Below are positions 10,501 to 19,700 of a DNA stretch of 32,401 bases, piece after piece. A program made the position numbers and the translations under genes. Below the pieces are notes generated by a model. That model saw only the letters and a program-made list of their open reading frames with translations, was not told the origin of the DNA and did no database searches. The stretch is taken from positions 1 to 32,401 of the forward strand of contig VWND01000049.1 of the NCBI GenBank assembly GCA_009599575.1, read 5' to 3'. The DNA is from Blumeriella jaapii. Taxonomy: Eukaryota; Ascomycota; Leotiomycetes; Helotiales; Drepanopezizaceae. Every line of letters begins with the position of its first letter. Within the stretch, counting starts at the first letter, position 1.

Positions 10501-11766
10501 CCCGATCCACTCCAAAGCCTGGTGTTGCGAGAACACACCTAGTCTGGCACACTCCTCAAAATTGACGGCAAAATCGTCCTGATAGGTGCTGTCGGTTCCC
10601 GCAACCAACAACAGCATCTCGTGGTCCGATTGTATGCCTAGCGCCTTCAGTGCAATCACGATCGGGATAGGTTCGTTGAGAATGTTGTGCTGGAGCCAGA
10701 TTCTTTCCTTCTTGAGTAGCACGTAACTCTTCGACTTCCGCAGGTGGGTAGAACTAGTAACAGAGGCAGAAACGATGCCCTTTTTGACATCAGTCTCGAC
10801 GATGACTCTGTTCTTGCTCAACTGTTCCTGGACAAGGATCACCTTCTCCGTACCGTTGACTATAAAGTATCCTCCAGGATCTAGAGCACACTCGTTCATG
10901 TTCGCCATGTCGTGGTCATCTCTTCCAGACAGTCGGCACTTGGAGCTGCGAAGCATAATAGGTAGTCGTCCAATGGCAATATCAGTTCGGTGGATGACTT
11001 GTTTCCCTCGGATGTATTTGATATTGACTCGGATCGGAGCGGCGTAGGTCAAGTCTCGGAGTCGGCATTCGTTCGGTGTGATTTCTTGTTGCAGATTGCG
11101 GTCGTCTTGTTCCACTCGGTCGGGCATTCCAATGTAGACATCCGTGTACCTAAGCCCTCGTCAGCAAGACTCGGTCCGCAAGCCATTGGGGCTCACCGAC
11201 TCTAGGTAGAAGTGCTGGTCGACATCGCTGGTGATCCTTTTATTCGCCTTCACGATTTCCTTGATTTCATGCTCGACAAAGAAGTTGAAGGAGTCGATGT
11301 GTTGCTTGACCAGGCCTTTGACCTTGAGGAAAGCTGGCAGAAGATTCCACTTGTCCTAAGCCGCAGTTAGATCTGCACATACGAGTTCTCCCGTCCTCCA
11401 GTCCCACCTTCGCAGTATTGATGGGCGCTGTCATGTCCTTGTTCGAGTAGAACGGGTTGCAGCAACGCCTCGAAGTCCTGATTCACAGTCAACCACCACT
11501 CTGGCACGCGCCATAGATCCTCTCACATCCGGGCCCGACACTCTCTTCACCTCCTCTTCGTCTTTGACCGTCTTCTTCCTCGGTCTGCGCTTTGTAGCTT
11601 CGGGGCGGCTTGGATCGGAAGCTATCGAAGCTGCGGCCACCTGTAACGCTGATCAGTCTTCGAGCTTGTGTGCTTTTGAAAAAAATTCTCCATACCTTTT
11701 TCGTCGCGGCATGATTTGGCGCCGCAACCTCGACAGGTCCTGCCGCCGTCTTCTTCTGGGTGGCAT
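7537..11766 (-). CDS. RPC2: DNA-directed RNA polymerase III second-largest subunit (RPC128/RET1 type)
   Basis: This is the beta-like catalytic subunit of Pol III, which makes tRNA, 5S rRNA and U6 RNA. Pol III rather than Pol I or II is shown by [37 protein letters not shown] and VIAL-type lobe sequences. Other family blocks are [74 protein letters not shown] and the C-terminal zinc site [16 protein letters not shown]. Exons (minus strand): 11766-11696, 11640-11527, 11477-11408, 11355-11201, 11149-9080 and 8693-7537. Introns are 49-55 nt except the last (about 386-395 nt). The frame closes only if six single-base shifts are corrected: one base missing after the ATG at 11764-11766, and one extra base near 11453, 10260, 9886, 9615 and 9253. 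The corrected protein would be about 1,210 aa; yeast Ret1 is 1,149. The start codon is inferred. Confidence 0.93.
8685..9079 (-). other. Long last intron of RPC2 with ambiguous acceptor
   Basis: The donor GTAAGT (plus-strand 9079-9074) follows the conserved MSYSGYDIE. The downstream exon clearly contains [20 protein letters not shown] branch site lies near 8705 on the minus strand. The first AG afterwards (…CATCTAG, ending at 8685) would drop the residues expected between GYDIE and VLNK. The nine bases before it encode D-H-L in the correct frame, so the exon more likely starts at 8693, where the preceding dinucleotide is CG rather than AG. Confidence 0.55.
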
Positions 11767-11954
11767 CCTGGCGTATCGAATTGTGAGGTTGTGGTCGGGT
11801 TCGAAGACACGCGAAAATTATATGGCATTGAACCCCACCATCCCAATCTAATCAGCAGCGCAAGGCGCAAGGCTGGAGCTGGCTGGCCCTTTCCGGCCCG
11901 TCTATTTTCCGACGATCAACCGCCTTGTCTCGGCTTGACGTCTGTGGAGTTCCA

Positions 11955-11962
11955 TCACGTGA
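11955..11962. promoter_or_regulatory. Palindromic E-box TCACGTGA upstream of RPC2
   Basis: TCACGTGA lies about 190 bp upstream of the inferred RPC2 start. It matches the core of bHLH sites such as Cbf1 (RTCACRTG). The same CACGTG core recurs near 7215, 14318, 22462 and 22485, so it may simply be common in this genome. Function is inference. Confidence 0.3.
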
Positions 11963-12381
11963 CTACCGCTTCACCGCTGTTCACGGATCTGTTGATGATT
12001 GGTAGACGCCGATGTCCAGTTTGTTTATTCTGATTGGTGGGTACAGAGCAGAGCAGCGTTTGGGCGCGTATCGAGTGTATCATCTACTTTTAGCCATTTG
12101 ATATGCACTGCAGAATAGAAGACGTAGTTCTATCACAACCATTCCTGAATTTGGTGGAGCTTGAGGCGGTCGCTCTGTGTACTGTACAGTTTTTAGTAAA
12201 CGCCTTTGACTTCAGTCTTAGTAGTAGATCTTTGGAAGCTACTGTAAAAGCTGACGATGAGACTCTCGCAAGTCAGTGAAAACTGCTTCCAACGCTTAGA
12301 AGTCAAGTCCCCCTTGTTCGGATGGCCTCTTTGACTCATCAACATCTTTGCAAAAGGAGGTGGGTGGGAGGAATAGAGCTC

Positions 12382-12775
12382 GGGGTAGCTGGAATAGCTG
12401 GAATGGCTGGAATAGCTGGAATCGCTGGAGTCGCTGGAATCGCTGGAATAGCTGGAATCGCTGAGATAGCTGGAATGGCTGGAATGGCTGAGATAAATGA
12501 AATAGCTGGAATCGCTGAAATCGCTGAAATCGCTGAGATAGCTGGAATAGCTGGAATAACTAGAAAATCTGGAATCGCTAGAATATCTTAAAACAACTTG
12601 AACATCTGAAAAATCTGCTGAAATCGCTGAAAAATCTGGAATATCTGGAATCGCTTGAATAACTTGAATATCTGAAATCTCCAAAATCTCCCAAATCTCC
12701 CAAATCTCCCAAATCTCCCAAATCTCCCAAATCGCCAAAATCGCCAAAAATCGCTGAAAAAATCGCTGAAAAAAT
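12382..12775. repeat. Degenerate 9-bp minisatellite (GGAATAGCT / GGAATCGCT family)
   Basis: About 20 tandem variants of GGAAT(A/C/G)GCT run from 12382 to about 12590. They grade into AATCTGGAATATCT-like and GAAATCGCT units, then five CCCAAATCT units (about 12688-12733), and finally GAAAAAATCGCT units. The 9-base period keeps frames open on both strands: the plus strand reads as Gly-Ile-Ala triplets and the minus strand as Ser-Ser-Tyr triplets. Codon-neutral drift within units (A/C/G at one position) is the main variation. Confidence 0.9.
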
Positions 12776-12894
12776 GCCAAACACGCGTTCCTTCCTTCCT
12801 TCCATCCAGGACAGAAGGGAAGCCCGCCGTGTTGGAATGTATCCCAATCAGGTGACCAGAACCCCCCCCCGCACCCCTTGCCGGCAGAGCTGCG

Positions 12895-13130
12895 CCTATA
12901 TACTGTAGGTAGGTACATACTGTAGGTACATAGGTACATACATACCTACATACGTACACATACATACAAAGGGGGCCACAGCCAGCAAACACCACTTTTC
13001 TCTCCCCCTGTACTGTACTGTACTGTAGGAGAACACCGCCAAAACCACTTTACACTACAGCACTGTACATACACACATACTTACATACATACTGTACATA
13101 CATACATACACACAGTACAGAAGCTCGACT
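12895..13130. repeat. TACTGTAC / TAGGTACATAC simple-repeat cluster
   Basis: Overlapping runs of TAGGTACATA, CATACATAC and the palindrome-like TACTGTACTGTACTG occupy this stretch, and TACTGTAC appears again near 13170. The same motifs recur in other spacers of the window (22370-22425, 22715, 26950). Confidence 0.85.
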
Positions 13131-13204
13131 CGACACCTACCGAAACGGATCCCGCCCCCGATGATACAGTACTGTACCTACAGTAGGCAGCGCGCAGCGG
13201 GAAA

Positions 13205-13282
13205 AGAAAGAAAGAAAGAAAGGTAGGTAGGTAGGTACGTGAAAAGATAGATAGGTACCTAAGGTAGGTAGGTAGGTAGGTA
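13205..13282. repeat. (AAAG)n and (GGTA)n tetranucleotide runs
   Basis: The run of AAAG units is followed by two GGTA runs (about 13221-13240 and 13262-13282) interrupted by a GATAGATAG segment. It is simple sequence with no coding evidence. Confidence 0.9.
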
Positions 13283-13359
13283 CACAGCATGAAGCTCAGC
13301 TTCTGTTAGCGTCCTGCTTCTGGGATCCTGTCTCTGTTGTCCTGCTTCTGTTTTTTCCA

Positions 13360-13432
13360 TCCGTCTTTCTATCTGCCTTTCTATCCGTCTTTCTATCCGT
13401 CTTTCTATCTGCCTTTCTATCCGCTTTCCCCC
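13360..13432. repeat. 12-bp minisatellite (TTTCTATCCGTC)
   Basis: About six tandem copies of a 12-base unit lie here, alternating TTTCTATCCGTC and TTTCTATCTGCC. It sits just downstream of the small secreted protein gene, whose stop codon is at 13459. Confidence 0.9.
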
Positions 13433-13458
13433 ATCTTCCCCCGTCATTTATCCCCGTC

Positions 13459-13794
13459 CTACGAAGGCTGGCAGCACTGCGCCCTCTGCAGGCACGAAGT
13501 GCCGATTAACTGATCTTTGCAAAGGTCCTTATTTTTATCATCAACCGCCTTGCTATTTCTCTGGACCGATCCCGAAGCGCGAAAGCGGCACAGGCCATCG
13601 AAGCCATTGCAGATCAAGCCGTCGTTGCCTTGGTCGCACGAGGAGATCGGATAGTCCGAGTCGGTGATCTGGATCGTGCAATCGGGTTCGGCGGGGACGG
13701 ACGAGTCCATCGTTTCGGGAAGGGTGATCTTCGATGCCACCAGGCTGGCGAAGAGGAGGAGGGCGGAGGCCGTGGTGGTGGTGGGGAACTGCAT
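13459..13794 (-). CDS. Small secreted cysteine-rich protein (111 aa), effector-like
   Basis: This single-exon frame starts with a secretory signal: MQFPTTTT, then the hydrophobic core ASALLLFASLVA, with cleavage likely around residues 20-22. The mature part of about 90 residues has eight cysteines at 39, 53, 62, 69, 92, 101, 107 and 108. An even number suggests four disulphides. The spacing is not the C-CC-C-C-CC-C order of hydrophobins, and I do not recognise the family. By size and cysteine content it fits the broad class of fungal small secreted proteins, which includes candidate effectors. It lies alone between repeat-rich spacers, more than 1.5 kb from any other gene. No frame correction is needed. 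Function is unknown. Confidence 0.75.
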   Translation of the reverse strand: MQFPTTTTASALLLFASLVASKITLPETMDSSVPAEPDCTIQITDSDYPISSCDQGNDGLICNGFDGLCRFRASGSVQRNSKAVDDKNKDLCKDQLIGTSCLQRAQCCQPS

Positions 13795-15420
13795 GTTGGG
13801 AGAGGTGAAGGGGGAGAGCTGTGGTTGTCTGGGGAGAAAAGTGTGTGTGTGAATGGGTAGGAAAGTAAACTGTAGTGTGTGTGTAGTGCTCGGCTGAAGA
13901 GGGGTGTTGGTTCTGCTGAAGAAAGAGAGAGGAGAAGCAGAGACACACGCAAGTTTATATTCACTTGGTGATCACTTGCCCAGCCTTTTTCCTTTGGATT
14001 CTTGCACGGTACTGTACGTGCTGCCAAAATGTCAGTTTCAGACTCGATTCAGTTTCCCATGGCACTTTACCTGCCGTCCAAATGGCTGTGGGATACCAGA
14101 TCCCTCACTGCGCCACGCATCTATGTGAACCGGCGCGCTCTTCAGAAGCGTGTCGAGCCTCGTCTCGCATATATATCTTCATGCCAAACCTTGTCGATAC
14201 AGTACCATTTACGAGCGAGTTTCAGCCGGTGCAATATAGCCGAAACTTGGACGGGTCAGTTACAGTACTGTACCAAGATCGTATAGACTTTAGCGCCAGC
14301 TTCCATTAGGGTTCACTTCACGTGAATTCAAAGATGACGGGCGTCGGCGCAAAGGCCTTGACGCAGGAATTTTGCACGTTTGAGATAGATGCCGAGTCAA
14401 GCGGATTAGGTTCTGGGACGGTGGTGTGTGCAAGGTCGCGCTCATGCGACTCCCTCCCTCCTCGTCCTCTGTACTGTAGGTCAACCACATCAGGCCCATC
14501 TTACCTCTCACTACGGTCTCCCGGCATCACCGCCGAAGGCCCGTCATCAGGATCGCCTCCGCGCAGGCATCGTGTGCCCACTGGGTGAGAAAACAAGACT
14601 TCACATCTGAGCTGGCGCCACCCAGCCGACCCTGGGCCTGTCAGATCGGACCGTGCATCATGTCGTTGTCAGTTTCTCGCATCTCGGGGACTCGTGCAGC
14701 CTCGCCGTGCGAACATCTCTTCGCCCCGTACTGTACCGGACCCAGACGGCACGGTCAGGTCCACCTACCGTCCCCTCTTCGCGTGCTCTCGACCGCATCT
14801 CCCGAAGCGCGAGGGGGATGCATGGCCGGTCCCAGGCCACGGCACCACGATCCCGCACCGGTCGCACCGTCGTCCTTCCCCTCTGGCGATGGCGGGGAAA
14901 GGATGGCATCCCCAGATTCGAGCGCGGCGCACGTTCTCCTCTCCACGCGTGGAGGAGTTGCCCGGTCCGACGGCCGGGCGCCGGACCTCCTCGCTCTCCT
15001 CTCTCGTCTCTTCTCTCTCCTCTCTCCGCTCTCCTCTCTCCTCGCCGCGCCGAGTCGAACAGCTGCAGGCCAATCACGCTGGCCCGGGCGCCTCGTGTGC
15101 TGGACGGTGAGGCCGCACTCCGCGTCCCCGCCAATCGAGCAGCCGCTTGGCCAGGCCCAGCGGCGCCGTAGCCGCAGCGATTTCGGGGTGCGATGGAGCG
15201 TCTGAGGCGCCGCGCCGAAGGGGAAGACAGGCCGCCGGCCCGCCCGAGGGCGAGGTTCGGAAGGAAAAGCGCTCGGGTGGGCCTGGGGCGTGGGAAGGGG
15301 GACCAGCATGACACTGGGGATCTCGGAGCGCGACGGATGGGCACCGTGCTGGGGGAGGGCGCGCGAGGCGGGGGAGTGCGGTGTTGTGTCGAGGGTTGAG
15401 GTTGAGGGGTGAGGGTTGAT

Positions 15421-15510
15421 AGCTGTGAGGGTTGAAGCTGTGAGGGTTGAAGCTGTGAGGGTTGAAGCTGTGAGGGTTGAAGCTGTGAGGGTTGAAGCTG
15501 TGAAGGTCAG
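15421..15510. repeat. 15-bp minisatellite (AGCTGTGAGGGTTGA)
   Basis: Five perfect copies and one diverged copy of the 15-base unit lie here, preceded by related GAGGGTTGAGG sequence from 15391. The period is a multiple of three, so a long minus-strand frame reads through it as an SFNPH repeat. I treat that frame as a by-product. Confidence 0.95.
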
Positions 15511-15511
15511 C

Positions 15512-15545
15512 AGAGTAGAGTAGAGTAGAGTAGAGTAGAGTAGAG
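15512..15545. repeat. (TAGAG)6 pentanucleotide microsatellite
   Basis: Six perfect TAGAG units follow directly after the 15-bp array, with a CAGAG variant in front. Confidence 0.95.
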
Positions 15546-15600
15546 TTTAGGGTTCGTCCAGACCGGGATCCGATGGGCGCGCGATCATGGGGGAGGGAAG

Positions 15601-15900
15601 GGTTGTGTTGTGGTTTGTGGTTGTGGTTGTTGGTGCAGTTGTGGTTGTGGTTGTAGTTGTAGTTGTTGTCATAGTTGTTGTCATAGTTGTAGTAGTTGTA
15701 CTGTAGTATTTGTAGTAGTTGTGGTTGTAGTTGTCGTTGTTTGTTGTCATAGTTGTAGTAATAGTTATTGTAATAGTTGTAGTAGTAGTTATTGTAATGA
15801 TGTTGTAGTAGTAGTAGTAGTAGTCGTAGTATTCGTAGTAGTAGTCGTAGCAGTAGTAGTAGTCGTAGTACTTGTTGTTGTTGCTGCTGCTGCCCTTGCT
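15601..15900. repeat. GTT/GTA trinucleotide tract, about 300 bp
   Basis: A degenerate trinucleotide tract runs from GTTGTGGTT units through GTTGTAGTT and GTTGTCATA to pure GTAGTAGTA, ending in TGTTGTTGCTGC. Every frame is low complexity: Val/Cys on the plus strand, Asn/Tyr/Thr on the minus strand. It lies about 0.8 kb upstream of the PUF start codon. Confidence 0.9.
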
Positions 15901-16616
15901 GCCGCTGCTCGCCCGACCAAACCACCGCACCGCACATCCCCTCCTCGCCCTCGCGCGGCTTGCCCCGTCCGATCGCGGTCGGGTCGATATCTGATATCTG
16001 CGCGATCGCGTGTGTGGGATGGGCCGAACAAGGAAAAGGGAAGCTTTTGCGCCGCTGGGAAGTCAAACGACCCCGGCCGTCCAGTCCCGTCCGGACTGTA
16101 TCGATCGTCGCGTACCGGGCCGGACGTGGGACCGCGTCGGTCGGTCCTCGAGCCGCGGTGGTCGATGCAAGCGAAGAGAAAATCCCACACTCAGCCTCAA
16201 GTCGTTAAACCCTCGCTCGCGCTGCATTTCATTTCTCTCGCTGCTCGACTCGCTCGACTCGCTCTTCTCTTCTCTTCTCTTCTCCTCTTCTTCTCTTCTC
16301 TCCCCCCTCCTCTCCTCTCGCTCTCTCGCGTCTGCGTCCGGGGACGACGCCCGCACCCACGCACCCACGCGAGAATACCCCTTTCTGCGCTCGCATTCTT
16401 CCAGGTACGTCGAGGTCGAGGCCCAGGTGCCGGAGGCCGTCGAGCGGCGCCGAGAGCGAAAAGATCCCCAGAGAAACAAACCTCCCCGCCCTCGACCACA
16501 ACCCCCTCCCCCTCGACCACAACCCCCCCTCGAAGACTCGAAGACTCGAAGAGCTCCTCGCCCAGCGCGTGTGCGCGCGCAACATTCCCTCCCCCGTCTG
16601 ACGTGGCACACAGGAT

Positions 16617-16708
16617 TTCCATCTCTCCATCTCCATCTCCATCTCCATCTCCATCTCAATCTCTCCATCTCTCCACCTCTCCACCTCTCCGCCTCTCCAC
16701 CTCTCCGC
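16617..16708. repeat. CCATCT/CCACCTCT microsatellite in the PUF 5' leader
   Basis: CCATCT hexamers grade into CTCCACCTCTCC units and end two bases before the ATG at 16710. The pyrimidine-rich composition is common in fungal leaders, so this is probably transcribed. Confidence 0.85.
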
Positions 16709-16709
16709 C

Positions 16710-19700
16710 ATGGCCTACGCCAACAGCACCAGCGACCGAATGGACGAGCTGCGCTTTCGCAGCCAGCAGTCGCGCAACGATGCCTCCCTCCTCGCCGCGC
16801 TGGCCTCGCCGCCCCGGAACGGCACCAGCACGAGGCTGCCGGCGCCGCTGGGCCACGCCGCCGACGGCCGAGGGGGCTTGACGAGGAGGTTCACCACCGA
16901 CTCCGGCCGGGTGCCCACCATGGCCTCCCTCACCACCCCGAGGGCCGGGCCGGATGCACAAGAATATGGGCCATCTGTAAGCTCCGTCCTGTTCCCCGCG
17001 GCCGTGGCGGGCGTCCGCAATGGCCGGCCCATCCCCAGCAGCCGTCACGCTCGCGAACCCGCCCAATGTCCCTCGCGCCACTGTAGATTCCGGGGATGTG
17101 TGAGCTGACTCGTGAACGCGTAGACGTACCATAAAGTGCAGCTGGTAAGCACCCCCAGCCTCGTCTTCCGCCGCCGCCGGCGCGGAGTCGACGTCCATCG
17201 CCGTCGGCCCATCGCCGTCGGCCCGTCGCCCCCCCCGCGGACCGTGGCATGAGGGCCTGGGAACCCGTGGGGGAACCCGTGCGTGCCCACCGGCTTACGT
17301 GCATCACAGCTCGAGAAGAAGAAACTCGAATACGAAAGGCTGCGCGAGCAAAAACGCCGCTTCGAGGCGGAGATGCAGCTGCTGGACCTCCAGCAACGCC
17401 GCGAGGAGCAAGAGCTGGCCCAGATGCAGGAGGACCTGGGACGGGGGAACAACCCCAACGGCGGCCACCAGTCCGAGCCGACCACGCCCCCCGAGTACCG
17501 CGAGTCGACCTCCGGCTTCCCCACCGTCTTCTCCCGACCGAACCGATACTCGACGTCCAGTCTCACGTCGCCGCCCGGCATCTACAACCGGCCAGGCCGT
17601 TCAGGTTCGCAACTCCAAAGCCCGCAAGCCGCCGGCCTGATCCAGTCGAGATTCGCCATGGACGATACCTTGCCGTCGAAGTCCGTTCCGGGCTCGAGAA
17701 GAAACAGCGATGAGGACGAAAAGGCCGAGGCGGTCAGACAGGACCCCACGAGCCACCGATCTACCAATGCGTAAGTGTGACCTTTCATCTCGTGATTTGA
17801 CCGTCGTACCTTGATTCGGGGGACGTCTTCTCCCCACGGCACGTCGTGTTCGTGGGTGTGCCGGGTGCGATCAGGGAGGCTGGCTGGCTGTTCTGGCCTC
17901 CTGTTCTGGCCTCCCTCTGGTCCTGCCGATCTTCGTGAACATCGCGAGGTTCTTGTTGACTGTGGTCGACTGTGATTTTTCTGGCAGATCGGTTCTCGAA
18001 ATCGCCAGTGCGGTGGGGGCTGTTCCAAGTGGAATCCGCTGCATTGTTCTCATGCGTGGGTCTTCGCGTTCTTCAACAAACGCTGCTATTGTTGTGTCGC
18101 TACTATTCTCGTTGCGATAAGCAAAGAAATCCAGCTAGCTCCACGCTCAACTGGGAAATTCACCTTCAAAAAGTCACGGGATCAGGACTAGCCCCCTGCC
18201 TGATCGAGAAAAAAATCCCCCCTCTAGCGTCCTCCACATCTGTCTCCACCTTCTCTCCTACAACCTCTCCTCTCTTCTCTCTCGACAACAACTACACAAC
18301 CACACAAGCACACAACCACACAACGACACATTCATACACCCTCCCACCGCACTCTCGCGAAGCTTGCAACATCTGCAGCGGAGCCTGTACAACACCATCC
18401 CCTTGCCCTCGAGCAAGCCTCCATTATCTTCTGCCTCTTGCGATCTGCCCCACCTGCACCTTCACCTTCATCCCGACTCTGCCTCTCCCCCGCAGTCTGT
18501 CAACTAACGACCCCAAAGTCTCAACCGATACTCCATGCCAGTCACCAAGTCTCGGAACGGGATGAACGAAATGTTGTCCCTCGATCAGACCAACACCACC
18601 CGTTTCCTGTTCGGCGACGAGGAAGGAACCCCCGATGTCAACCACTACCTGGAAGTGAGTGGTGCTGAGAATAACTTCCCAACTCTGGTTCGCCACGAGA
18701 ACTACCCAGGTCAAGTAGGTTTGACACGCTCTGCTGAACGTGCGTTTGCTGACCCGCCGCCGCAGCTGTCCGTCTCCCATGCCGCTCTCGATCTAGCTCG
18801 TTCCCCATCCACGGGTCCAGAGTCCAATGGGGTGCGATCTCCCGACACCGCTCTTCCCAGTCCCAGCAGAGCCTCCCTCCGCTTCACACTCTCCAGAGCC
18901 CAGTCAACGGTCAGACCGCGGGCAACTCATCCAACCCGCCCGAGTCTCCCATCAACGCTCGCTCTTCCTACCGAAACTCGTTGGATGCAAAGTCCTTCTA
19001 CGAGGAAACTTCCCAAGTTGCTTCGCCCAAGAACAATGCTACGCCACCGAAGCTCCAGTCCTCCTACTCCGCCAACGACGTCCCCACCATGAGATCGACG
19101 ACAAACGGAGCCCCGTCCTCCATCACGACCACCCCCAACTCGCACGCTCAACAACATCTCCACAACCACAACGCAAGTTTGGGTCGCATTCCACCAAGTG
19201 CTATGAACAACAGACTCAGTCGCGAGGTGCCTAACCCCGAGCCCGCCACCACTCGTGAGAACCAGACCGGAGGCTTCCCATCCATTCAATCGGCGCTCCA
19301 CGCAGCGCGCCTCCCTTCGGCCCATCGCTCAATCAACCATCTCTCACCATCCAACCATCGCTCGCCCAGACCATGTCTCAAGCACCTCTGCAGCCCACGA
19401 TGACCTCGCCTTCAGCTCAACAAGCATACCCTGTACAAGGCTTCTACGGTAATTACGGCATGCAGCAGATGATGATGGGAATGCAAGGCATGACTCTCGG
19501 TCAGCAAGGCTACTCCCCACACAACCCATACGCTCCCCAGACCTACGGTGCTCCAGCTGTGATGTACCCGCAAAGCAATGGGCCTCGTGATAGCCAAGCC
19601 CGAGTCATTCAACAACGCCGCCAGAATGATGGTGAAGGTATGTCCTTGCGCTTCCTCTTTCTCTTTTCCCTCGAAACATGTCTCGGACATCTTTCCGATC

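Larger units (their letters stand above)
11767..13458. other. Repeat-rich spacer upstream of RPC2
   Basis: The first 300 bp or so should be the RPC2 promoter and 5' leader. The remainder is dominated by simple repeats: a 9-bp minisatellite (12382-12775), TACATA/TAGGTA and TACTGTAC runs (12900-13130 and 13170), AAAG and GGTA runs (13205-13282), and a 12-bp array (13360-13432). Long frames on both strands across the minisatellite arise because a 9-bp unit keeps all frames in phase. I see no supported gene. Confidence 0.6.
13795..16709. other. Spacer and repetitive leader upstream of the PUF gene
   Basis: The first few hundred bases should be the promoter of the small secreted protein gene. From 14000 to 15400 the sequence is GC-rich with overlapping frames up to 228 codons on both strands, but none shows a domain, a consistent composition or family similarity. 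From 15404 it is a chain of tandem repeats, then C/T-rich sequence (16225-16330 and 16500-16709) typical of a fungal transcription-start and leader region. I see no supported gene. Confidence 0.55.

Noticed and set aside
7537..11766. Initial reading as RPB2 (Pol II second subunit)
   Set aside because: The segments [19 protein letters not shown] and GYQGWCQTC match the Pol III subunit, not Pol II.
12193..12939. A 248-codon minus-strand frame with Ser-Ser-Tyr repeats
   Set aside because: It follows entirely from the 9-bp minisatellite; the opposite strand is open as well.
13459..13794. Hydrophobin
   Set aside because: There are eight cysteines, but the order lacks the two internal CC pairs of hydrophobins; the only CC is at the very end.
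15074..16066. A 330-codon minus-strand frame with SFNPH repeats and Asn/Tyr-rich sequence
   Set aside because: It is produced by the 15-bp and trinucleotide repeats, whose periods keep the frame open. The remaining parts have no family features.
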